A stretch of DNA of 64,000 bases, from the NCBI GenBank assembly GCA_012934845.2, contig WNNJ02001602.1:310001-374000 (forward strand), given 5' to 3'. Under the pieces are notes generated by a model. It searched no databases. It saw only the letters and a program-made list of their open reading frames with translations, and had not been told where the DNA came from. A program made the position numbers and the translations under genes. Numbering within the stretch: the first letter of the stretch is position 1; the number at the start of each line of letters is the position of its first letter. This document shows, piece by piece, positions 37,947-49,839 of this stretch. Source of the stretch: Pomphorhynchus laevis. Its lineage: Eukaryota; Acanthocephala; Palaeacanthocephala; Echinorhynchida; Pomphorhynchidae.

Positions 37947-39329
37947 TCATGCCTCATAGGGAAGATATCGTACCTGAGGACATAATTTCGTAAACCGTCG
38001 AAGTATGCGCTCTAATTGATCAAGTTCTGTACGCGTACACGGAAAGACTACTGGCGACACATATTCTAATATCGGTCTTATAAGAGCATTATATAAACGC
38101 ACAACACAAACGGGAGATAAATCTTTAAAGCAATTTTTGACAATATAGGTCATTCTTCTTGCTGCGTTACAAATCCTATCAGTGTTAGCACGTGTTTTCA
38201 GATTGTTTTGAACAATTATACCAAGATCCAGAATGGACTGCGTGGAAACAACAAACTCATTGCCAATAAAATATTCTTGACTCACATTGCTATGACCTAA
38301 TCTCATATGTGCATACTTTTTAATATTCAATACAATTCCAGTGTTTAAATACCATCGATAAACAATGTTTAGGGTATTTTGAAAATCATTTCGATCCTTG
38401 TTGGTTTTAATCAATTTCCATACCTTTACATCATCGTCAAAAGCTAAAACACTACAATCCTCAATTAAATCTAGTAGCTGATTTATAAATATGTTAAACA
38501 ACAAGGGTCCTAAGACTGATCCCTGTGGTACTGCTGAGGTGATAGGACGATAAGACGATAGACATTGACCTACACGAACAGCAAAGGATCTATCTTTAAG
38601 AAAATCTTGAATCCAGCTTATAATTAAGCGATTGACTTTATAAGACTCAAGGGTGGAAATTAGCATTTTGTGGGGCACCCTATCAAAAGCCAGACTAAAG
38701 TCAAGAAATATTAACTCGATACAGTACCAGTTAGCAACATGTCCAACCCAATCTTCACGAGCATGTAATAAGTTTGTAAGACATGAACGCCGAGGGCGAA
38801 ATCCATGATGTGCATTATTGAGAATTCTCAGCGAACTCAAATGATCATATATGCGTCTGTTTAGTATGCGCTCAATCACTTTGCATACAACACTAGTTAG
38901 ACTTATTGCCCTATAGTTATTCGGATCATCTTTTTCACCATTTTTATAAATTGGTACTACAATCGCTTTTTTCCAGACAGCAGGTAACTTCGAAATGCGC
39001 AAGCTCAGCTCAAATATGGAGGCTAATGGCTCAGCCAGAACAGGAGCAAGTAACTTAAGAAGTTGGGGGTGAATATCATCTGGGCCTGCCGCTGATGATC
39101 TAGATAACCTAGCCAATTCAACAAAAACCTCATGTGCTGTTATCGTTAAAACTGGAGAACCAATTTCTACCTGTTGTGATGCTGCATCTCCACATAAGCT
39201 AGAGGAATCATCTGGTGTTAGCTCAAAAGCGGATGCAAACACTTCTGCCATGCTGTCTGGCGATGTCACTCGATTGTTACCGTCTCTTAAAGATGAAATA
39301 GCTGGTAGCAGATCTCTGGATCCTTTCAC
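37947..39329 (-). pseudogene. CR1-like LINE reverse transcriptase
   Basis: There are 460 codons with ordered RT blocks: AAGPDDIHPQLLK, KKAIVVPIYKNGEKDDPNNY, RAISLTSVVCKVIERI, HGFRPRRSCLTNLL, FLDFSLAFDRVPHKML, SAVPQGSVLGPLLFN and the catalytic box. That box reads AFDDDVKVW where FADD is expected, so the alanine is replaced by Asp and activity is doubtful. The C-terminal tail (RGHSKVLVVH ... AVNVWNRLPVDVV) follows in another frame at 37612-37887. Confidence 0.9.
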
Positions 39330-40893
39330 ATAAGCCCAAATTTTTTTAGTTCTATATCGATTTGTAAATCTAATTGATCTTCAAAAATTTGCCTTTTTGT
39401 AATCTTAAGGCGATTAACGAAATTACGGAACATTGTATACCGCTTTTTTAAATTATTCTGATGACGGCTTAGTTCAAATAGACGATTCCTATGTTTGAGA
39501 GCATATCGCAATTCAGTGTCAAACCAAGGAGGGTATTTAGCTTTACTTTTTGGTACTCTACGGAGTGGTGCAAACTTATCTGCAAGAGCTACTAAAGCTG
39601 ATTCAATAACATGCCACCTTACCTCAATGTCTTCACTAGCACAGTTGAATGATGTTCTTAGTGCCGCTTCTCGTAATGAGTCTTCATCAATTTGTTGCCA
39701 AGATCTTTTCGACACTATCAAATTTTCCAGTTTTGGGATCATACACCTAGAAAAATAATTGAATAAGATCATGCAATGATCGCTCAATCCAATAGGACTC
39801 TGATAGCTCATATTACCCACACTTGTAATTAATTTGGAAAATACCAAATCTAGACAAGATTCCTGGTTTTGCGCAAATCTGGTGGGCGACTGCACATGTT
39901 GCTCTAACATGAGATCATTTGTAAGAAAATTCCACAAATCCACATATGACTTGGAAGAACTACTATCCAAAACATAATTCCCGATGTAACTAGCTGAGGG
40001 TATATTAAAATCGCCAACTAGTAGATATTCTTCAAGCTCAGAACAGTGACTAATTAGTGTAGAGAATTCATGACTCAATACGGATGATTGCGGCGACCTG
40101 TAGCACACGGCAATACCTAGGGGACCTCCGAAGTGTGAAACAATGACTGAGAGAAACTCACACGTGCCCAGTTCATTTTTAAAATTACGAGTGGAAGTAA
40201 TGTTTAAGGATGTCGTAATATATAGCGCAACACCTCCACCCTTCCGAGACTCTCTATCAGCTCTCACCAAATTATATCCCATAATAAAGTAAGAAAATTC
40301 CACAAATCCACATCTGACTTGGAAGAACTACTATCCAAAACATAATTCCCGATGTAACTAGCTGAGGGTATATTAAAATCGCCAACTAGTAGATATTCTT
40401 CAAGCTCAGAACAGTGACTAATTAGTGTAGAGAATTTATGATTCAATACGGATGATTGAGGCGACCTGTAGCACACGGCAATACCTAAGGGACCTCCGAA
40501 GTGTGAAACAATGACTGAGAGAAACTCACACGTGCCCAGTTCATTTTTAAAATTACGAGTGGAAGTAATATTTAAGGATGTCGTAATATATAGCGCAACA
40601 CCTCCACCCTTCCGAGACTCTCTATCAGCTCTCACCAAATTATATCCCATAATAGCAATTAAACCATCGGGGATATCACGATGCAGCCATGTTTCAGTGA
40701 GAGCCAGGATCGCTAATTTATTTAAGATGACCCATGCCTTAAGTTCATCAAATGTCGGTAAAATACTCCTTAAATTAGTATAGGCGACGCTAATACCAGA
40801 AGCAGAGGGTAATTGAGTAGTAATGTTGGATGTGATATCAATGCGCGCTAGATTTCCTAATTGTAAAAAGGAATCCCTCGAAGAACTCACCAA
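39326..40893 (-). pseudogene. CR1-like LINE endonuclease region
   Basis: Motifs are ISVAYTNLRSI, ILALTETWL, RKGGGVALYI, IAVCYRSPQSS, YLLVGDFNIPS and GLSDHCMILF, the APE-type nickase blocks N, ET, R.GGGVA, Y..P, GDFN and SDH. The block from GYNLVRADRES to SKSYVDLWNFL is present twice because of the 39921-40654 duplication. The frame ends KKFGLM* at a run of seven A, where a one-base slip separates it from the RT frame. Confidence 0.8.
39921..40654. repeat. 368-bp tandem duplication inside the LINE
   Basis: GTAAGAAAATTCCACAAATC at 39921 recurs at 40289 and the units match to ATATCCCATAATA. Only about six differences are seen in ~366 bases, so the duplication is younger than most LINE decay here. 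Confidence 0.95.
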
Positions 40894-41998
40894 CGCACGA
40901 ATGGTCGCTGACGAACTACTCGAAAATTTCTTATCATTAGATCAGTCTCTCCATTCGATCTTCTAAATGCTAGATTAGCACGAGCATTATTAAGTAACAA
41001 TCTTTCCTCAACCGAGAGATCTTTAAAAATTTTTGTCGTCTTACCTTTCAAGCGATAACCTCTAGCTAAAACTGCTCTTGAATTATCTGCAGAATCAAAC
41101 ACTACTTTAAGTAATCGTGGTTTATGTTGTGCTTTTTTACCAAGACGAAATAAGCTTTTGACATTGAGACTACGTGCAATATCATCTTCACCCTGAACGA
41201 ATATATCCGAAAAGACCTTACGAATAAAAACTACTTCATAATCCACACGGGTCTGAACGTTGTCTGCAAAAGATTCAGTGATGCTATAATTATTTCTGTT
41301 TCTAGCACGATTCCTAGTATTGATAATTTCAACAAATGTCTTATCTGTCATATCCTTGGATTTCATTTCATTTTCATTTCCAACAGCCACATTGCACACT
41401 CTAGCATCGTCTCTTGTCTGCGTTCGACTTAAAGGCTTTTCAATACATTCTTTGGTGAAACAGGAGTAGAAATCAATATATTGTGGTTCATAGGACTGTT
41501 CCGCGAATATGTCAGATAAAGGTGAAGGCCATTTATTAGGAATATTCTCAGGTGTAACTTTATCCTTGTCGTTTGCCATCACAGTGCTGTCATTGATATT
41601 TCTTCATTGTTTATAAACCGTCCGTGAATGTCTATGTCCTCGTGTCCAAATGCGAGTCGAACTTGAAGCATCTATTACGTCTGGTTCCTTATTTGAATTG
41701 ACGTGTAACGACATCGGCGTAGTGATTTTGCTCTGGCATATGCTAGATTCTTTGTCAATAATTTGTTCTTGAAACCTACGTGTCTTAAGTTAAAATGAGC
41801 ATTGTCCTTTGCTGATGTCAATGAACTATAAAATACGATCGACGCAGTACAAAAACCACATATGAATTTTCTTCTACTCAATGTATCAGCATCTTTATGT
41901 GGTACAGTTACTGTAGTCCAGACATTGCAGCCATCACCATCACATCCTACTTGTCTTGATATGAATTCAGGAATGTCGTTTCCCTTACGTCTGCCCAT
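40887..41998 (-). pseudogene. CR1-like LINE ORF1
   Basis: There are two frames. 41675-41998 has a Cys-rich motif (GCDGDGCNVWTTV ... RRKFICGFC), like the PHD-type zinc finger of CR1 ORF1 proteins. 40887-41582 has a nucleic-acid binding region (RPRLLKVVF-type KPRLLKVVFDSADNSRAVL, LSVEERLLLNNARANL). ORF1p coats the RNA template (family knowledge). The two frames are not continuous. Confidence 0.6.
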
Positions 41999-42559
41999 AA
42001 TTGTAATTGTATATGGTTATTGTGTATTTATGCGATTTTCTTCCAATATAGAGATATTGTTCCAATATAGATAAACTTCCGTTCTGTATTTACTGTGCTT
42101 TCAAGCTTCTTTTAAATTTAATCATTTCTTATCATTGTATGTATATTAGATCTTGTAATTAGTGTATGTTTATTAACTATCAAACTTTTTTAAGGTCCAT
42201 TACATTACTATGATACATAGTAATGCCTATTACATTGTTGACTTTTAAACCCAATTATATCATTAACTCCCTGTCGAAACGGCCAAAGATATCTAAGAAT
42301 ACACTTTGCTTTAATGTGTAATTCACTTCGTATCATTCTCGGTTAAAGAAATAAACCAAAATCCGGTACTATAGTGACTTTATATCCATATGCCGATTAT
42401 TCTCTTGATGTTGCTCCTAATGACTTCTAATCCTGATACATCGTATGTTATTTATTAGTAACTTCATAAAAACTGACTTTTATTTAAATTTCAAATTTAA
42501 TTTTTAACTTGATAATTTTAATATCAATTTTAATATAATAGTTTTATAAAATCTTATAG

Positions 42560-42718
42560 AATTATTTATTATTTATCTTTATTTTTATACATCTTATAAA
42601 ATACGTAGACTCTATTATCTGATCTGACTATCAAATATAGCCTTCTAGAGTATAAGATAGTTGCCTATTTAGGAATAAAAATTATTTCTTAAAACTACTA
42701 TTAACATAATTAGTTGAT
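42560..42718. repeat. left ~155-bp direct repeat bracketing family A copy 2
   Basis: It matches 45100-45258 (TTATTTATCTTTATTTTTA, ATACGTAGACTC, GAGTATAAGATAG, AAAATTATTTCTTAAAACTA) with roughly 5-10% difference. The pair flanks a 2.4-kb segment that is mostly LINE. Confidence 0.85.
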
Positions 42719-43299
42719 AAACTACCGTCCTCCACCTTTCATTGTTCAACAACTAATTCTCTCTTCGACATATTAATGCTTCATAAGAAGTGGTTGTTAA
42801 AACCCATCTGTACTCAGCAGTCGCGCAAACATCATACCACCTCTCATGACCTTATTCGCTGGGGGATAGAGGAATATACGCTGCTTAAAAGGAGGTTTCA
42901 CTTTGATCCAATTAGAGTGGCATACTTTTAGGCAGCTATCCAACTCTTCCCAGAATTGGTAATGAGAGTTTGACCGAATTAAATTCCTACTTCTCATCAC
43001 AAGCAATCGCGTTGCTTTCGACTACCTATAAAGGTTGCATATACAATACCACTCCAACAAAATTCAAGGTCCTCGCTAAAATGCTACATACCAATCTCTC
43101 TGTTTCTGGCAGACAGGCTCTCTCGAATAAATACTGGAGCTCTAGATATAGGTTCCAGCTGAGCAGGGATAGGGCAAGCATTGCTCACCTTTACCCTTCT
43201 CAGACTTCCTTCTAAAAGATATTCAAGAAAGAGAAGTTTATCTGCTGGAAGGATAGAGCCTTGGTTTAGATTGGTAGCATATGTCTTGACAAAGTTTTA

Positions 43300-45099
43300 G
43301 AGGAGTCACTATCCTTACATAATTATGGAGCCACTCAATCTCCCACCCAATCCCGCCTTGGTGCGACTCCAGGGGCAGAGATCTATCTGTCACAGATATC
43401 TTTAACTCCTTGGAATCACTTCCGGCCACCTCCAGAACCCACGCGCCGCTATCCACTCGGGTATGTCAGCTTTTGACAGAAGTCAGAGAAAGGAAGTCGC
43501 CAACACAATGCAATTAGCCTCCCCGTCCAATATTATTATTCTTACAAGGTTTAGCCATAAGGCTATTTTGCATGATCACAGTTAAAAATAATAATAAAAC
43601 TAAAAAAATAAGAAATGAAGAAAAAGAAGTCAACAAGCAAAAAAAATAAAAATCACTGCAAATATGTCCATGACTCGTTTCTCGTCTTCTTGATGATCCA
43701 TGTCTTTAATAATTTTTTGAACAAATGCAGACTCCGGGCGGAAGCAATTTCCTCAGGCAGAGAATTCCAAAAATTAAGTACCCTGTGCGACAGTCTCCAG
43801 CATTTTGGATACCTACCATGTCTTGTTTTAGCTGGCATAAATATTAGCCTATTGCTGGCATAAATATTAGCCGACTGTGTTTTTACCCAAATATAAATCA
43901 ATTTCAGGTCCTAAAGATCTGCGACCCATTTCGATTCAAAACTCCCTCATCTCCATTTACGAAAAAGCGCTTGCCCGTAAAATCTGCGACCATCTAAGTA
44001 GGCGAAATGTAATTCCATCAGATTTTCATGGGAACGTAAAAGATCGCTCGATCCATTCAGCAATAGGTTAAATGCATCAGTTTTGTCAAGATAACAGTCA
44101 TCAGCTTGCTGTGGCTGTCTTTCTTGATTTTTCTGCTGCATTTAACCGCATTTCCATTTATTTTGTTATCTCTTCTCTCATGTTCCTTGGGCTGCCTGCG
44201 AAAATTTTTAACAGGGTGGAAATATTGTTGTATACCAAGCGATTCTTCTATGAAAACGCCCCTGATGCATGTCAGTTCTACCCTATTACCTGTGTGCCTC
44301 AAGCATCCCCACTTTCTCCAATCTTGTATCTTGCTGCCTCCAGTATACTCTACAAAATTTTTTAACGCGATCAACATCTTGTGGTATACGCTGATGATAC
44401 CACAGCCCTGTTCTCTGAACGCAGGTGCAAAGATGTAGTCTCTGACATCAGTCGTTTTTTTAAAATTAAAAGAACAGCTACCCATATCCAATCTTGTTCT
44501 CAAGTCCTCTAAATCACAAGTGATCGTCTTTAATGGCGCCCCTACCACCAAAAGTAACTTAAGAGATTAGCACTCTCCGCACTTTCCTCCATTTTGCAGC
44601 CTCAACCACTCCCTACCTTCACAAGTCGAGTAAAATACCTGGGGTTCACTATTACGGTGAACTGGTCAGCGAAAGCTGACCTGGATAGACTCAAACGTAT
44701 CCCGAAGAAAGCTAGGTGGGCCCTGAAACGGGCTCAGCATCTGTCATTAAATGGTAAAACCCAAGTGCGCCTCTGGGGTACTTAGGCTATCTCAGGATTA
44801 GTCTTCTTTTCAAAAGGACGTTCCCCAGAGCAAAGACTAAGGTTTCTCAAGCTCCTCATCTCGCGATTACTGAGCATAGTCCACCTCGATTGGATTCTTC
44901 GGGGGGGGGAGTGAGAGACCCCGGTTGGTTTAGTCAGAGAGCGGCGTGTTGTATTGGCTGGAGGGCTCAGATCCCTGTGGACTTGAGGCCGTGACACAAT
45001 GAAGATTCCATTAACGATTGAACTGACATTGTTTTCTATTTCCTTTTTCTTCATGTTTTTCGTTTTAAAACTTTTTAGTGGTTATATAGTTAACAAAAT
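43300..45099 (+). mobile_element. family A LINE, copy 2, with nested insertion
   Basis: Homologous to 2570-4025: it shares TCAGCTTTTGACAG near 43466, RPISIQNSLISIYEKALARK, VAVFLDFSAAFNRIS, YPITCVPQAS, VVYADDTTALF (in shifted frame), FTITVNWSAKADLDRLKR and KTQVRLWGT. It is broken by several stops and frame changes and by a CR1-like tail inserted at 43529-43876. The 3' end (AAAATCCTTATTATTTATT) resembles the end of copy 1. Confidence 0.8.
43529..43876 (-). mobile_element. CR1-like LINE tail nested in family A copy 2
   Basis: The minus frame reads MPAKTRHGRYPKCWRLSHRV, LNFWNSLPEEIASARSLHLF and KKLLKTWI. The 3' UTR ends with the AGCC-TTAT-GGCT stem (43553-43564) and TAATAATA, as in the 37510 element. 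Family A homology resumes at GTGTTTTTACCC. Confidence 0.75.
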
Positions 45100-45258
45100 C
45101 CTTATTATTTATTATTTATCTTTATTTTTACATATCTTATAAAATACGTAGACTCAGTTATCTGATATGATTATCAAATAAAGCCTTCAAGAGTATAAGA
45201 TAGCGGCCTAATTAGGAATAAAAATTATTTCTTAAAACTACTATTAACATAATTAGTT
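45100..45258. repeat. right ~155-bp direct repeat
   Basis: This is the partner of 42560-42718, starting where the family A copy ends. It could be an unusually long target-site duplication or two copies of a dispersed repeat. Confidence 0.85.
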
Positions 45259-46020
45259 TATATGTTAGACGCTGATTTCGCAGTGTAAATATATCTTGAA
45301 TACGACCACAATCTATATAAATATAAAATAAGGGATTGCTTATTGGAAATAGTTGGTGCACTTTTATTTATATTCTTATTTATCAATGCAACGCATATAT
45401 TTGAAAATTAATGTTGCTCCCTAATATCGAAAAAGACTCAATTTAATTATTAGCCTTATTTTATAGAACTTGAAACATTTTATCACAATCGATTTTCAAC
45501 TTGACGTATTTCTTAATCGATAAACTCTCTACTTTAGAAGTCCATGTTTTATTGACTAAATTTGTCACATTTAAGCTGAAAATATTACGTTAGCGAAAAT
45601 AAATCACATTCTATAATTTGTTCATAAACTGAAGTTATTTTTTATTTATTATATTTAATTATATAAATATAATTTAAATTTTTATAAATTTAATTATATA
45701 AAATTTTATATATTTATTAATTTTATAATAAATTTGTAATTTATTAATATTTTATTAATTTATTTATTTAATGTTATTCTGTTGGAATAAACATTATAAA
45801 ATAAACCGCATTATAAAATATTATAGAATCAGGATAATTAACTAAATAATTAACTAGATAATTCTAAATATATTCAAATTTTCTTAATACTAAAATATCT
45901 TTTGTGGAATAAAAACTATGAAATTATTATACACATATTTGCATAACCTGTGAATCTATACATTCTGTGTACATTGAAGGAAATATGATTATAATTTAAA
46001 GTTTTTTATTTAAAAAAATG
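45259..46020. other. AT-rich spacer
   Basis: There is no coding signal. It ends with a run of nine G at the edge of the Merlin-like left terminus. Confidence 0.5.
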
Positions 46021-46159
46021 GGGGGGGGCTTGTCGGATTGGTTCTCCCAAGCAAATAAAAAATCTTTTGGCTTATTTTAAGCAGTATAAATATGCGTATC
46101 GGCTATGTCAATTTTATTCTGTAGAAACCAAGTTGAGTATATAAAAGCTCGTAAATTCA

Positions 46160-46959
46160 GTTAAAGCCTTACCTTATAATGAAAGGCTAAAAAACTTGGT
46201 ATGGTTTCTATAAGCGACCTTCGGTTTCGGCGAGATATGTGTTCAACATGGGAAGCTTTACACAAGGGAAATCACGTCTTAAGAGAATTGATGACTGTTC
46301 GGAAAAGTCGGGCTTTGCGTGGACACAATTTTACTTTAGCCCATCGCCGAGTTATACGCTCTAAAACTGTACAATTTGGACACCGAATCGTAGGTAAGTG
46401 GAACCGATTAAGTGAAGAAATTGTCAACTCAAGATCGGTTTCAGCATTCAAACATAAACTTTTGTGACTTTTGTTTGTGAGTCTTTTTTTCTTTACTTTT
46501 TCTTTTCTTTTTTTAACAGTGCAACTGTGAGCTTTGCTCGTCTGTTTGTCGAAATAATTTTTTTTTATTTTTTTTTAAACGGAAAAATTTGTTTTAGTAA
46601 AGCATACAATCAAGGTTACCCGCAAATGGGTCCAAAAATGTCGAGCAATAAACTGCTGAATTGGATACTGGATACAGCTACGAAGACGAGTCGGCTGGGT
46701 GTTTGAATGTACTACGCATGGGAGTACCTCGTGTTGACCGTGGACTCCGGAGACAGGCCGATATTGACCGAGCAATTTCGAAGCTTATTTTTCTTTTTAG
46801 TCTAATAGCTATATCACTGTAGCGTATGTGTCCTTGTTGAGCTAAAGCGGTCGCAATAGTCTTTACTAGCATACTAGCTTCTTTGCCGAAACCCCCTGAT
46901 GTTGAAAATACGAGCGGGATAAATGAGCTGTTTTCTATCCTTCGGAATAATAATTGTCG
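46160..46959 (+). mobile_element. CR1-like LINE tail inserted in the Merlin left arm
   Basis: Frame 46201-46467 reads VSISDLRFRRDMCSTWEALH, RALRGHNFTLAHRRVIRSK, TVQFGHRIVGKWNRLSEEIV and SAFKHKLL, the LINE C-terminal layout. The remainder to 46959 is T-rich DNA and sequence of unclear origin. Left-arm homology stops before it and resumes after it. Confidence 0.65.
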
Positions 46960-47130
46960 AAATAATAATAAACATATTTTATTTTTTTTTGAAAAAATTA
47001 AAAATTAAATTAAATCTCGAATATAAGAGCGTTGTGATTAAAAAATTCACATAAAATACTTATTATACATCTTGACATGACTTGTAAGTTTGAGCTTTAA
47101 ATAATGCATATTAACAGAAAAATTTGTTTT

Positions 47131-47376
47131 TTATGAATAATTTTTCAAATAAATTTTGTCCCGATTCCTGTGTCGCCATAGAAATTCAACTAGATAGTAA
47201 TCCAGCATTTGTCTATGTGTTCCACATTCCAGCTTATTCCGTCTTTTTAGCTGATTCCACGTGCTTTCCACTGTCTGTGTGTGGTGGCCCTCTTCCGATA
47301 CAAATTCCTCACTGTGATTAACAGTGTAATGCTGAAAATTGTATCCGTCCATTGAATCCAGCCCGCTGTAATCCAC
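47131..47376 (-). pseudogene. Merlin transposase C-terminal remnant
   Basis: It reads MDYSGLDSMDGYNFQHYTVN, HSEEFVSEEGHHTQTVESTW, NQLKRRNKLECGTHRQMLDY and YLVEFLWRHRN. The pattern TVNHS..FV...HTQT.ES.W...K and YL.EF.WR is the end of the ISXO2/IS1595-type DDE domain used by Merlin; HTQTVES carries the third acidic residue. The N-terminal domain and first catalytic acids are not present. Confidence 0.8.
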
Positions 47377-48042
47377 ATGTACAATTTAAGTAGTGGGGGA
47401 GAGGCAAATAGCAAAATATGATAAAACAATTTCAATTATTTTCTAATGAAGATGCATTATTCATACCCAAACACAACTAAAGTATCGAGATGTATCAGAT
47501 ATATTTTATGTAAATATTTTGAGCAATATACTCTGATATTGGTTATGAAATTTAAAAATTATTTTTTTTTAAAATACTTCCAAATATTTTTTAAAAAATG
47601 TAAAATTGAATATCGTCAAATATTTAAGAGAATGACTGATCAAATTATAGTATGTTATATAGAATAAAAATTAGTTTATAATAGCAATACAAAAGTTTGT
47701 ATTTGTGCTTAAAAATTTTGAGATTTTTTAATTTTAATTTACTTTTTTGACGAAAAATTAAAAAAACAAATTTTTCTGTGAATATGCATTATTTAAAGCT
47801 CAAACTTACCAGTCATGTCAAGATGTATAATAAGTATTTTATGTGATTTTTTAACCACAACGCTCTTATATTTGAGATTTAATTTAATTTTTAATTTTTT
47901 TTTCAAAAAAAAATTAAAATATGTTTTTTTACACTCAACTTGGTTTCTACAAAATAAAATTAACATAGCCGATACGCATATTTATACTGCTTAAAATAAG
48001 CCAAAAGATTTTTTATTTGCTTGGGAGAACAAAACCGACCGA

Positions 48043-48849
48043 GAAGACTCAAAATGGATATTCGTAAAAAAATGATAGAATCAATTGTGCTTAAATAATA
48101 ATAGATGTCTTAATTATAGGCATGCCATCTATTTTAGGCTTACCAAAAAAGAAAAGTTAAGTAACAATCGGTCAGAGATTATCGTTATTCAGAAATCGCA
48201 CCGTTGCGAAAAGAGTTGTAGATTTTACTTCTCACGTAATTTTGTTGGATATGGTTAAGCTTGTGTGCGAAGTGACGAGAAGGTTTTAATTGAAACTTTA
48301 CTGTAAACTTTTTTGTTTGGAAAACTTCGGCTTTTTTCTCAAATAATTTACTTCACAAAATGTCGGTTCCATCTAGTTCTCTACCCATCAGCCTTGAACA
48401 ACGTTTACAATTTTTAACAAAAGTTTACAACAAAAGATAATGAAATTTGTATTAAATATAAAAAATTACACAAAAAAAATAAAAAATAATCGCCTTTATC
48501 ATCAACATTGAGTTTGAAAAAAGTTGTGGTGAAAAATACAATATGTAATTATCAGGGTATGTAATTTGGTAAATTTGAAATTATGCTCATAACTTGTGAA
48601 TACAGATAATATTTTAAGTATGCACTATATACAGTAGATGAGACTACATATATCCTGTAGTAAATATAAAGTGATTTTCATAATCATCAAATATATAACT
48701 ATAATGTCTACATTATAGTGAATAATATAAAATTATAATGATTCTTATATTCATTTAATTATAATAACCTTAATGAATACAGAATAATTTATGTATAAGA
48801 ATACACTTTTTATTAAGTATTTTTATCACTACAGTTTACAACGACCTAC
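48043..48849. other. AT-rich spacer
   Basis: No gene is supported. It lies between the Merlin-like right end and a family B LINE piece. Confidence 0.45.
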
Positions 48850-49312
48850 TCATTTCTCGTGACAAGGCTCTATATAGTGTTCTCATCTCCATAGACCTCT
48901 CATCCGCCTTCGACATCGTCAACCACTCCATTCTCCTTTTTCGACTTTGCTATGATTATGGCTTTTCTTCCTCCTCCGTAGCATTGTTTGCCTCATATCT
49001 ATCCGACCGTTCATTTCAAGTCTGTTCAAATTCATCATAATCTCCTCTCATCCATATTTTCTGCGGGGTCCCACAACGATCCCCTACTTTTCTCTCTTCT
49101 ACTCGGCGATCTCTCCAGATATCAAACCTTACTCCTTTAACGTCATGCAATACGCCGATGACATCCTCATATATGTTCATGCACCCGCCTATCGCATAAA
49201 TGATATCGCAATTTATGCATCCAACTGTCTTTCTTCTATCTACAAACGTTTCTCCCATCTTCGTCTCGTTCTAAACCCAGACAAGTCTAAAATAATGTGG
49301 ATCCGGATATTG
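48850..49312 (+). mobile_element. family B LINE RT fragment
   Basis: It reads LISIDLSSAFDIVNHSILLF, FASYLSDRSFQVCSNSS, GVPQ, then MQYADDILIYVHAPAYRIND and LVLNPDKSKIMWI, in two frames. YADD is intact. It closely matches the copy at 35060 and breaks off at 49312. Confidence 0.8.
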
Positions 49313-49839
49313 GGTTTTCAAAATTTCGGCTCTCACAATTTCTGCTCGCACTATTTCGGCTAATGTTGTATTTCGGCTATGCTATTTAATATTAAATAAC
49401 TCAGTCAAATAATTATGTCAAATAAATACGCTATAGATTAAACAAATCACGTTAATTTCAGCATTGAACCTATCAATCATCAGATACTTGATGGAAACGC
49501 GTGTGTAGAAGTTGCATTTTGTCTTACAAGTGAGCTTCTTCAGAGAGCTGTGACGCTATAAAGGATAAGCAAAAAAGCATGCATCTGCTATACGTAAATT
49601 TGGCGAATTTAATTGCCTTTAAATTCTAGGTACAGATCGCTAACAAAATAATAAGGCAATTATATTATATTTATAATTATAATAATATAATTATAATTAT
49701 ATATTATAATAATATATTATAATATGATATAATATAATATCGTTATATAAATAATTAATTAATAAATTATAATTTATTTATAATAAATTATAAATAAATT
49801 TATTTATTTATAATTTATTATTGTATTTATATTTAGTAG
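49313..49839. other. AT-rich spacer with short iterations
   Basis: ATTTCGGCT is repeated three times near 49322-49380, followed by dense TATAAT/ATTATA sequence. No gene is seen. Confidence 0.45.

Larger units (their letters stand above)
37510..42060 (-). mobile_element. near-complete CR1-like LINE
   Basis: On the minus strand the order is ORF1 (two pieces), AP endonuclease, RT, C-terminal tail and a 3' UTR. The UTR ends in a stem GGTCAAA-GCC/GGC-TTTTGACC followed by TAATAATAA. It is the most complete LINE here. It has frame breaks between endonuclease and RT and between RT and tail, and a 368-bp tandem duplication in the endonuclease region. The breaks are few, so a fairly recent insertion is likely. 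Confidence 0.85.
46021..48042 (-). mobile_element. Merlin-like DNA transposon with ~300-bp inverted termini
   Basis: The right arm (47750-48042) is complementary to two left segments, 46021-46145 and 46960-47140, for example GTTCTCCCAAGCAAATAAAA... and TTTGAGCTTTAAATAATGCA... The left arm is split by a LINE tail. The centre carries the C-terminal part of an IS1595/IS1016-type DDE transposase on the minus strand. Most of the transposase is lost, so the copy is non-autonomous. Confidence 0.8.

Noticed and set aside
39495-39758. Plus-strand ORF near 39.5 kb
   Set aside because: It is an antisense shadow of the CR1-like endonuclease frame.
42560-45258. LTR-type element with terminal direct repeats
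   Set aside because: The interior is a non-LTR RT with a nested LINE tail; no gag, protease, integrase or primer site is visible, and the repeats lack LTR ends.
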